Source of the DNA: Burhinus oedicnemus
Lineage: Eukaryota > Chordata > Aves > Charadriiformes > Burhinidae
Reading direction: 5' to 3'
DNA length: 64,000 bases
Assembly (NCBI GenBank): GCA_008921705.1
Contig: VFFE01006709.1
Location: 375,619 to 439,618, forward strand
Of the stretch, positions 1 through 9,640 are shown one piece after another (positions within the stretch are counted from its first letter, which is position 1; each line of letters opens with the position of its first letter). The position numbers and the translations under genes were made by a program. The notes under the pieces were generated by a model. That model saw only the letters and a list, made by a program, of their open reading frames with translations. It searched no databases and was not told the DNA's origin.

Positions 1-1274
1 AATGTGAGGTCTGCCCATATTTGTGGATACTGAATACGTAGGTAGGTTTCAGTAACTTCCACAAGCAATTCACTCTTCATCTTTCTTGTAGATAAAATGT
101 CAAGTGTGTGGGATAGAAATGCACTTCTCATATTTTGGTGCTCTTTTGGGGGCTGAAGAATAAAGGTTTGTTGTGTGTGGTGGTGTGGTTTTTTTTTGTT
201 GTTGTTTTTTTATTTTTTTTTCTTTAAATGTGGAGCAATCAGCACAATAGAGAAAGAGGATAGCTACGCAGCATTTGTAACCTAGCAAGTAATTCAGAAG
301 CTATTTTATGTTTATTTCATCTTCTCACTGTAGGAAAGAGATTTCTACCAAACAAAGGAATTGGCTGATGTTATTTCCTTGTATCCTCTCGTACCATGGA
401 GTGGAACCTAATCACAGTACAATGAGGCTTTATTAACTGAAATCTGGTGAAAATGGATTCTGGATCTGTGAACAGATTCTTGATGTAGCATCTGACTTGT
501 TCCTCTGACTATATAAGGCGCCAATGCTTGTTCCTGTCATTTCTTGAGAAGAATATTAACTATGTGAGAACAAAGCCTAACAAGTAACAAACCTCCAGGG
601 TCAATTGAAGTCAATCGTAGCCTGACAACAACCGTAGCCTTTAAAGTCCCCTTTGTCCCTGTCCAGCCTGCTTTAGGGGCAGCTTTATGAATCCTACCTT
701 GAGTCCAGCTATAGTGTAAATACATATGAGTGAACTAGCCAAGAACTCCTTAATTTAAGTACTTTGTCCTGACACTCATCTTCTGGATTTCTTCTGACTC
801 CCTGCTACTGCCACAAGACTATCCTATCAGTATGCAATTCCACTTCCTAATTTGTCAAATGACTACTCCAGCAGTGAAAAGGAACCTGCAAAAACCCTGT
901 ACAATGAAAATTATTTATTGCTATCAGTTGAAAATTAGCCCACCCATGGATATGTAGAAGATGATAAAAATCAATTCTTCACTCGTTGTTGAAAAGTCTG
1001 GCAGTGCTAAACAGGGAGTTGTCAAAAATCATTAGAAAAACAATCTTATGAAAGGCGCTATGGTCCCAAACTTGCTGTCTGTTCCCCACCCTGCTTGGTA
1101 AATTCCGTGGAGTTTACTAATTATCTGTTGGTGTTCCGATTTCACTGACCTTTTGCAGTCGGCTATGGATTTGTGTATAAAATTCAGTGACAGTACCAGC
1201 TCAATGCAAAACTCTGGAACTGTTTTGTGAGCCAGTTCAAAGAACTGCTCCCATGTAAAAATACTCCTGCATTT
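1..1274. other. AT-rich stretch without recognisable gene
   Basis: No open frame here resembles a protein I know, and no transposon end is visible. A G/T-rich low-complexity tract lies at about 170-232, with runs of T separated by G or GTTG. It produces a lysine/glutamine-rich spurious open frame on the minus strand. The rest looks like unique intergenic or intronic DNA. Confidence 0.6.
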
Positions 1275-1305
1275 CCCCCCCCCCCCCCCCCCCCCCCCGC
1301 CCCCC
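1275..1305. repeat. Long poly-C run, C24 G C6
   Basis: Twenty-four consecutive C, one G, then six C. On the minus strand this is a G-run able to form quadruplex structures. Runs like this are often miscounted in assemblies, so the true length is uncertain. The glycine string in the minus-strand open frame crossing it is an artefact of the run. Confidence 0.95.
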
Positions 1306-4300
1306 TTGTACTTTGATATAGTTCCAGCAATCTCACTGACATTTGTTCTACTACAACTATGGGGCCAAAAAATCACAGTGGGGAAGAGAAGAGGAAGGTT
1401 TTGTAAAAAGAAAGAGCTGGGGCTTGTGGCTGGGCTGGGAATACTCGAATATGATGATAATGCTCAGCTTACCTGAAGCTCCAGCTGTGCTCCGGGGACC
1501 GATCAGTTATTACATTTGACAGTGCAGAATTGCTCTAGCAGCAATGCTAGAGGCATTTATCAAGTGACTGCAGACTGCTTTGGTTTGTCTTATTTGCCTG
1601 TTTAAGTACGAAACATCCAAGGTTTTAAAATCACTTTAGGCAGAAAATGTAGTTAAACTCATACGAGCAGAGTCCGTTTGGTCAAGCCCGTTTGTGTGGA
1701 TGCCAGCTTTGTCCTGAGGCTACTACTTGTTGGAGCAAGGAGAGTCCAGCTATTTCTGGTCCCTTTTTTTATGCTTTCTCTGTCTCATATCAGACCATTG
1801 GGAAAACTTTTTCCTGCTCCAGAGCACAGCTTTGTAATTTCTTACATCTCTGAACCCAGTATTGGCCAACAGTTGTGTCACTCTGACTAACGGCTTGGAG
1901 ATATGATCTGATGTGGGAATTGTTCCAACCCCTTGCCATGTTTGCTGCCGTACCACAAGAGCATGGAAATAAGCAAGCTGTACTGGTATAGTCTTTCATC
2001 CCTTTCAAAGATGTTCATTTTGTTCGCAACAAATTTATATGCATAATCTGTGGTACTTGTACCATGTTTGGAAACTCCTGCTTTAAGTGGACGTTTACTT
2101 TTTTTTTCCCTCCATGTAATCTACATCTGTAGATGACTTTTACGATCCTATCTATGATCATTTCATCTTAGTGACCAAATTGCACCTATTGTTGATCTAT
2201 CTATTACCACTCAGTATTTTATTTTGTAGCATCTCCTTACCTGTTATGCTTCACAAACTCTTAAGAACATGGGAGACCACCACGCTGATAATCTCAGTTT
2301 GAGAGAAGTATATGAATATAGTGGTGTAGATAGGAGAGGTCGGTAATGCTGCAGAAGAGGCAAGTCAGTTGGAAGGGTATGTTGGCAGATTTGAGTATTA
2401 AAGACAAATTAGAAGGTGTTTACTTGAAAAAATTGATGTTGCAATATTACTTCTCACTACCCTTTTTTTTGTTGTTGTTGTTTTAAGAGCTTTGGCTTTT
2501 ACTACTTTACTTAGAATTATCTTCTTAAGCTGGTGTTTCAGGGAATGAAGTATGATGAGCCACACTGTTGGGTGGAATTTCACGCTCCTGCATGTGTTTG
2601 GACCGACTGAATGTAAGTCATTGGAAACACAGGATATTTGGATGCTATTCATTTCTAGGGTTTACTAAAGCTTCTTAGCACACTGTGCTTTAAATAGAAA
2701 AGAAGTTTGAAATAGCTCTCCTCAGACTGGAGTTTCTCCAGATTTTGTCTAATCTAAAGGTCTGTGCCAGGATATTGGATCCTTGAAATCATCTTCTGCA
2801 TTGTAAAGAATAACCATATTTTGACTCTGTCTCTGTGTTTTGATGTGATGATATCAGTGTCGATGCTGCCCAGCTGTTGTGGTGTACTGTCCAATGTTGC
2901 TACATGCGTGAGCTACAGACCATGAATGTACATTTGTTGTAGCCACCTGTATTTGTACTTAAATTTCATTATGCTGTTGCAGCACAGCTCTCCTCGTGAT
3001 GTATGTCTTGGCCCTCCACAAATACGAGCATTTCATGTCAGTGTTGAAATGAAGCCATTTATCACTTGAAAAGACACGTTCTGTATGTTTTAATGCACAA
3101 ATGATAAACATTTTTTTTTCCTTATGAAATGGACAATACGTGCATTGGTCAGACATAACTTAGTCCACTTCTTTTTATGAGGTCTCAGAAAATACTGTTA
3201 GATGTTTTAAATATTGGCAAATTATTTGGAAAAGTTTGTGGATCTTCATGGTAAAAGATGTATCTGAAAGTCAGCACTTAAGGTAAAGGTAATCTCTAGT
3301 TTGGCTTTTAACGAAGTTGACAAAAAGCCGTCCCCTGTATTGCTGACCTTTTTGTAAAATATTTATTTATTTATTATTCAAAGCAATATTATGTGACTGT
3401 TTGCCTGGATCTCTGTTATGGGTCAAAATATGTGTCAATCAATACCAGGGATTAACTAGTTTACTATATTTTGGATACCAAAAATAATGGTAACTATTTC
3501 GAATAACTTAGAGTAACTGAATTTGTTGACAGTGACAGGTACTCAACACTCTGCCTTACAATGTCTGAAGGGGTTGGACTGAATATCTAAGCACCGTCTT
3601 GGCTCCTCAACTGCTCTGCCGGTTACCATGTAGAAGGAGCGTATGTGAAGGACCTTGTGCCTTTTCCCAGAGACAAATCCTACCAGCTGGACTCTGAATC
3701 TCTGAAACACTTCTTCAGAAATTGAAAACATTGGGTCTACAGGGTAGGGCAAAATAAAGTTAAAAAAGACTGAAAACAGATCTCCTCCCTGCCTACTGCA
3801 TCCTTGCAGAAGGATTGTTCTCTCCTTGCTCTCAGTCCAGCAATTTTTCATGGCTGTCTGTGTTATAACAAACTCTAATCAGTCCCTGTTAAGACAGATG
3901 TTAAGAAAAAAAAAATCTTGACTTTTTCTCTTGCCCAGGGCCTGGATTTCAGCTCCCTGCTCTATGCAGAGGTGCCCCGGTCACCACCCGTGTGCTATTG
4001 GCTGTTGCCTCATCTTGCCCTCCGGAAGCATCTTCCATCTGAAGATGCTCTCCTGCCTCTGAGGGAGTTCCAGCCTACCACTGATGATATCTGTTTAGCA
4101 CACGGAACAAATAATGCCAAATAATATGCAAGCAAACAGATCGGATGCACCCTTTGTCAGAGTTTTGCAATGCTTTGTCAGTACACGCGTATGGGAGTGA
4201 TGGAGACTACAGAAAGGGGTAGGTTATTGTTTCGGTCTTTGGTGAGATGTGGCGGGTAGGTGTGAGATCTCCCTGAAGAAACTCTCACTACAACAAGAGA

Positions 4301-5260
4301 AATGTGTTATATTTTGTGCCCAAAGCGTCTGCTTCTGTGTGGAGTGGAAAGTCTTAAGTTATATATTCCTTTTCGCACCTACTCTTCTCTTCCCCTCTTA
4401 GCACCGTTTCTAGCTGAGTGGGGTCTCTTGGTTACTGAACGCCATGCAAAAATACAAAGATGACAATTACAGATCATCCTTTTGTGGCCACTGTTTTGTG
4501 TCTGCACTCTTTCCCTCCCTCATCCCAGTGAGTTTAATCCTGCTGAAGGAAACCCGGCGGTACCACCCCAACACAGAAAGACTTCAGCTCGTGAAGTCAT
4601 TCCGTTAGAAAGCAAAACATGTATGAATACTTTTGTTTCGCAAATGTTGGAGGAGTTTTTTGCCAAAGAAACTGTGTGAAGCTGAAGTCCTCCTTTTGAT
4701 GCAACTTATGAAAAAAAATTAACTGCTGAAAAATTAATATTAAAGGAAATGGAAGGAAAGAAAGTGATCTTTACTGGGTGTGCAGGGCAGTGGTTTTCAG
4801 GGAGACCTGAACTAGTTCTCGGAGGCCCAGATACAGATACGCCAACACGGAACTCTGCTCAAACTAAATAACCCCACTAAAAACCTTTGTGTGCTGAAAT
4901 GTGTGTGGTTTTTTTCTAGGGGAACTATATGGCTTAGTATCTGTTTTAGTTCAGTAGCTTATTTATTCCTAGCGAAGGCATCCCTGCATGGTTCTGTATT
5001 GTGTTCGAGTAACAACGGGAACATAAGGATGGTCTATTTCATAATATACAAAAAAAACTTTAATGTGTGAATTTGGGGTTTGACTTTTTTATTATTTGGA
5101 CTTGTTAATTGACTGAGTTTTTAACTATATGGAGCCAATTGGATTGTAAGAACCAACTTGTGTTTTGTTTTGTGAAATGTCTGCCAACAATAACTTGTTT
5201 ATTTACTAACATAATTTATTTATTGTCTTAAAAATGAGTGGATGATTTTGACATGCATTA
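1306..5260. other. AT-rich stretch without recognisable gene
   Basis: Plain AT-rich DNA with short A and T runs and a TTTA-type stretch near 3360-3377. The longest open frame (minus, 3543-3851, 102 codons) matches no family I recognise. The phrase GGGGTTGGACTG near 3570 recalls a CR1 tail, but the match does not continue. No RNA gene or clear transposon was seen. Confidence 0.55.
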
Positions 5261-5269
5261 GAACAGCCA

Positions 5270-5460
5270 AATAAGATTTTTTCTTTGTGTTATAGTGCTT
5301 ATGAAAGGTGACAGCTTTAGCATATTGTAGATTATGAATTATAATTCATAATGTATTACCATATACATTATAAAATGGATATGTAATGAGCAGAAGCAAT
5401 ATTACCATTTTATTCATACTTCACCAGGCTGTTTCCTCTACCTCTGTCTCTATGTGAAAA
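5270..5460. promoter_or_regulatory. Candidate conserved regulatory element with homeodomain-type sites
   Basis: This stretch contains a perfect 22-bp palindrome at 5331-5352 whose centre is ATTA|TAAT, the inverted core of paired homeodomain sites. Further TAAT/ATTA, ATTCAT and TGACAG motifs lie within about 100 bp on each side. The dense homeodomain-like vocabulary and lack of simple-repeat texture resemble vertebrate conserved non-coding elements. That is inference only; no comparison with another genome was possible. Confidence 0.3.
5331..5352. repeat. Perfect 22-bp palindrome
   Basis: The 11-base half ATTATGAATTA is followed immediately by its exact reverse complement TAATTCATAAT, with no spacer. 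The centre forms back-to-back homeodomain cores. Each half also carries ATGAAT/ATTCAT, which resembles a POU half site. Confidence 0.95.
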
Positions 5461-5703
5461 ATATCTCAAAATACAAGGTAAGAAAAACCTTTTGGCCATG
5501 TTAAGGAGCATAGCTGCCTACTGGGAATTAGACTAATTTTATCCAGGTATCTGAATGGCTGTCAGACTTGTTCTTTACTTGTATGGGACTTACACTGAGC
5601 ATTTTGCAGTCTACGTAAAAGAAATGGCCCAGTCCTTGGGAGCAAAAGGTCTTATTTCAGACAGGAGTCAATGAATGAGAGGAAAAGCGTATGTGCACGT
5701 GTT

Positions 5704-5732
5704 GGGGGGGGCAGGGAAAGGAAGGGTCAGGG
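5704..5732 (+). other. Canonical G-quadruplex motif
   Basis: Four G-runs of at least three lie on the plus strand: an eight-G run at 5704-5711, then GGG at 5714-5716, 5724-5726 and 5730-5732. The loops are CA, AAAGGAA and TCA. This fits the G3+N1-7 rule. Whether it folds in the cell is unknown. Confidence 0.75.
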
Positions 5733-5759
5733 TTACAATAATAATGACATTCAGGCTCA

Positions 5760-6400
5760 TTTAAGTGCACGTCTTGATTTTATTACCGCTTTATTTAAAT
5801 GTAACACTGCCTCATTTTTTTCCTGAGCAGCCTCTCCTTTACCCCAGTGACCTGTGTAATAAACGTAAAGCAAGTGAAGAGGAGATTTGATTAGCGAGGA
5901 TTAGTATTTGCGAAGCTGGTAGAAGAAACAGCTTCTTTTTGGCAACTTGCAATTTGAGCTAGAGCAGGGAGGTAATGCAGGACTGGCAGAGACTGTGAAA
6001 TACGTTGCATTTATTGGCTGAGAGGAGAGGAGGAGTGATACCAAGGGGTATTTAAAGCCATGACAATAGGCATTGGTGATATAGTGCATGCAGGACAAAA
6101 TTTTAAATGTGAGAAGTGATATATATGTGTGTTCAGGGGGTTTTTTTTGGATACAAAATTAAAAAAAGCTGAAGAGGCCTAAGTTTCAGAATGGTGTTAA
6201 GTTTAGTCCCTTTGAAACATGTCTTCACTTCATTTATAATGCATTAGGTTGAACACTGGAAAAAGCGAGGAAACCAAGCCCATTAGTTATATTACAGTAA
6301 TTTAGGCTCACTCGTTCATAAAAAGCCTGGGCAGAAGGCATAAAAGAGGAACGCTCGAATGAGAGCTCGGCCAAGCTGCGCTGTAGGAGTAACACCCTCT
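5760..6400. promoter_or_regulatory. Candidate conserved non-coding block
   Basis: No recognised coding sequence or transposon. The text is non-repetitive and mixes AT-rich homeodomain-like words (TTTATTAC near 5779, GATTAG near 5889 and 5899) with CG-containing words, which are rare elsewhere in this window. Two short segments, 5890-6100 and 6290-6370, look most constrained by eye. This is a texture-based inference and may be wrong. Alignment to other birds would settle it. Confidence 0.22.
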
Positions 6401-7522
6401 TCCTTATGATAGATGACCTGAATGTTGCTTATATGTAATTTAAGGTTGCTTGGAACTTCCTTTTGCAATAAACTGGTTTCAGATTTAAATTTTGCCAGCT
6501 CGTAGTAGCTCCCTCTAGTGTCACATATTCTTAGCGTACAACATTGAAGGGCTTTTCTCTTTGCCTTTGGATGTTTTATTTAAGGGGGAGGGAAAATAAA
6601 GAAAAAGGAAAAAAGTGAGAATCTTGCTTAAAAACCCCACCGCTACCCGCCACTCCAAACTCAGCAAGTAATGGCTTGTTGGGCTTGCCAAAAATTCGGA
6701 GATACTTTTTAGTTGGCTTCTGAGATGAATGAAACTTCTGTTGCTCTGTTTAAAAAAAAAAAAAAGTGAAGTAGGCACATAATGGTTTTTAGAGGCTATT
6801 ACACCTTTGTATTTCATCTCACCTCACCCACTTGTTGTATGAAGCATAAATCTTTAAGTTCTGCAAATGTGTTCAGCTCCCCCCTGCCATCAATATGAGG
6901 GCAAGAGCCTCTTGTATAAAGGTATGGACTGAATGTGTTAATGCATTTTGCAAAAATCTTTCTCTCTCTTGTTGAACTGGAAACTGCTGCCACAGATAGC
7001 TCTTTTATCTTTGCTTTTTTTTTTCTTTAAAAATCCCTTCTCCATTGCCAATTTTCTCTTGTTTTTGCAACGCTCAGAGAAGGTTACCCCCCACCTTCAA
7101 ACAACAGCAATTCTTTTCCTCAAATCAGCAGCAACACAGCACTACTTTATTCAGACTCACGAATTAAATTATGATGCATGAGAAGAGAAAGAGCACTTAG
7201 CTGAATTCAGAAAATGGTTAAACCATCATTGAAATAGGTCTGGATCCAGTGATTGCCTGGAGCCTCCAGCCAGCCTACTGGTGATAGGGTTACCCTGTTT
7301 GATTTTAAAGCATTAACTGAGTTTCTAAATATACTGCAAGGATAGTCTGTGCTCACTGAATGTGCTGCTAACCAAACTTATGCTTTATTTTTATTCCTTG
7401 TAATTCACATGCCTTATTTATTTTATACCGTTCGAGTCTTGCTCAGAGTGTAGTTTTAGCAGTTTCCTTGTGGGGTTTTCCAGCTCCCTCATTACCATGG
7501 TGTTTCTATTCCTACTCTGTTC

Positions 7523-7562
7523 TCCCTGTGAGATAACATGATGATGTTATCTCCTCCAGGGA
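7523..7562. repeat. Inverted repeat with paired GATA sites
   Basis: Inner arms GAGATAACAT (7530-7539) and ATGTTATCTC (7544-7553) are exact reverse complements around a 4-base GATG spacer. Each arm contains AGATAA, a strong GATA-factor recognition core. An outer pair, TCCCTG (7523-7528) and CAGGGA (7557-7562), is also complementary, separated from the inner arms by 1 and 3 unpaired bases. The structure is seen directly; factor binding is inferred. Confidence 0.9.
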
Positions 7563-7963
7563 AAGGAGGCATGAAGACTCTAGTGCCCAAAGTGGCTAGG
7601 CTTAGGTGCCTAATTACTTGCCTATAGTCTGATTTCTTATAGAGCTTAGTGTTTCATATAGCACTTCATTTATTTGTTCAGAGCCCAGCTCCTTTTGATA
7701 CCTGTTGCAATTATTAACACAGTGCTCCAGCAAATCAGATCTCTCAATGTGAACACTTTAAAAGCAAGAGAAATCTGATAACTGACCATCTGGGAAACCT
7801 TTGTTTAAATGGTAGCCCAGCATCGCATACCATTTTTGTTTGTTAAATATAGTTCAACGAAATTCCGGTGATGTTTATTTTCTCTCTCTTTCTCTCTGTT
7901 TTTCTGCCATTTAAAGTGTCATATAATAGCAATTACTTTTGATCACTAATGTCATGAATGAAG

Positions 7964-8015
7964 CACACAGGAGGGATAAACCACAGGAGGGATGAACCAC
8001 ACAGGAGGCATAAAA
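7964..8015 (+). repeat. Three-copy 16-18 bp tandem repeat
   Basis: Three adjacent imperfect units share CACAGGAGG followed by a GATAAAC, GATGAAC or CATAAAA tail (7964-7981, 7982-7997, 7998-8015). The first and third units have an extra CA at the start. It is a local duplication too short to be a classical minisatellite. Confidence 0.85.
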
Positions 8016-8451
8016 GCCTTTATATCTAAATATTTCAGCCTGCTAATCCAATCCTAAGGCTTTTGTGTAGAAATTTCTTGAGAGGTGCCTAGATGGTACA
8101 TTAAGCCTGTTGTTTGGTTGTGCAAATTTTACTGTGAGCTGTCCTTACCCTTCAAAATTTAGGACATTTTAAACAATGCATCTTTAGTCTTTGCATGGGA
8201 TTTATATTTGCAATTGCATTTGTGAGGGCCTGAAAACTGTTTGCACTTACAAGGCACGTTGCATGACATCCAATATTAATATGTGTATATACAGGCTGTT
8301 TAAATTAAATCGTGATAGTTGTTCATACCTCTAGGCAGGACACAATATAAACAATTTGAAATTATATGGGATGAACAGCTCTGTTTTGTTCTGGCCAAAA
8401 AGAGAGAGCATCTTGGGGATGGACCGTCTTCTTGCTGATTAGTAGCTGGCC

Positions 8452-8474
8452 ATGTGTCGGCTTCGTCGACACAT
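8452..8474. repeat. 8-bp perfect stem-loop containing CpG
   Basis: ATGTGTCG (8452-8459) and CGACACAT (8467-8474) are exact reverse complements around the 7-base loop GCTTCGT. Three CpG dinucleotides in 23 bases is unusual in this CpG-poor sequence. The flanks do not extend the stem, so this is not a microRNA-sized hairpin. Confidence 0.85.
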
Positions 8475-9439
8475 TTCAGAGAATGGGTGGTTTAATGAAG
8501 GACGGAATTGGGGAATAATTCATTCCGTGCCATGAGGTTAACCACAAGCCTCTCAGAAATCACAGCGCTCACTGCTCCAGCAGATGTGCTGGAACTCTGT
8601 GCTGTGACTGGAGGTTTTTCAGCACTCTGTTCCCCTCCACCCTTCTCTTATTGTAAAGCACGCACCCATCCTGCTGCCAAAACTTTTAATAAAAAATAGA
8701 TTTGCGTTTGCAGTTTCCAGAATCTTTATCAGCCTTCCAGCCAAAGTCAGAGTAATAAACCCAGAGAACATCTAAGCGTGTGCTTTGCAGATGATTGATT
8801 TTTGCACTCGGGATGTCTTACAGGCAGTGGCTCCCACCGTTATTTTTACATGGTATGCTGCAGGGGACTCCTGAAAGCCCCTTCCCTCCCAGTTGCACAA
8901 AACAATTGGGATGGTTTTTTGACTTTGAAGTGAGTAATTTCACTGCAGAGAACTAGTTTTCTGGAGAAGGCACCTTGTCATTAAGTTTTGGATGATTACT
9001 CTATCTCTTTATTTATGGATTTCAAAATTTGTGCTAGATACTTCCAAAAAAAAAAAAAAATCCATAAAAGAAAGCCTTTCAGGAGATTATCCTTGTGAAA
9101 AATGTGTTCAAACATTCAAGAAAAAATTATTTTTATTTCTCTTCTTTCTACACAAGACAAGGTTGATATCGCATTCAGCCATAAGGCATATTGTGCTTAA
9201 TATAGGTAATGTAAGGAAGAAACCCACCCCAAAACCTAAACCCATTGAGTTAACATACATTGAAGTTTAAAGTGATTTAATTTATCAAATGTAAACTTTT
9301 CTGTGAATACTGTAAAGATGTGGAGCTAGGACAATCTAACTTTAAAATGCTATCCAGCTGTTTATTATTGCCCTTCGTCTGGGATTTATAATCTTTTCAC
9401 TTAAGATGTTGGAATTGCACGTGTAAACATTCCTTATTT

Positions 9440-9640
9440 GCTTCAGTGCAGGGTAAAATGGGTTAATTTATCAGCTTTTTCCCCTGTCAGTTTAAACTAC
9501 TTTGCCTCACTTCTCCCTGAAACTCAGAGGCTCCATTACCATCCCAGGGAGGAGGCTGATAGCATGCAGCTGAGGGGGGTAATGAGGAGCTGGAAGTAAA
9601 GCATTTATAAAGCTAGGGCCTCAAGTATACATTTGTCCAT
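9440..9640. promoter_or_regulatory. Candidate conserved non-coding element
   Basis: A non-repetitive stretch containing GGGTTAATTTATCAG, CCTGTCAGTTTAA, CATTACCATC, GCATGCAGCTGAGG (a CAGCTG E-box) and GGTAATGAGG. The packing of homeodomain-like, E-box and TGTCA words resembles vertebrate developmental enhancers. No conservation test was possible. Confidence 0.25.

Larger units (their letters stand above)
6401..9439. other. Gene-free stretch with several small structured sites
   Basis: No gene recognised. It holds a paired GATA palindrome (7523-7562), a three-copy short tandem repeat (7964-8015), a CpG-bearing hairpin (8452-8474), an A13-type run near 6750-6765 and A15 at 9046-9060. The open frames of 60-98 codons are lysine/phenylalanine-rich products of these runs and AT-rich background. 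Confidence 0.55.

Noticed and set aside
1032..1376. Minus frame with a poly-glycine stretch
   Set aside because: The glycine run is a translation of the C24 homopolymer, not a protein feature.
3543..3620. Possible CR1 tail (GGGGTTGGACTGAATATC)
   Set aside because: Only about 15 bases resemble the CR1 3' end; the terminal repeat and the CTTCCAACC block are missing.
7530..7553. microRNA hairpin at the GATA palindrome
   Set aside because: The stem is only 10 bp with a 4-base loop, too short for a microRNA precursor.
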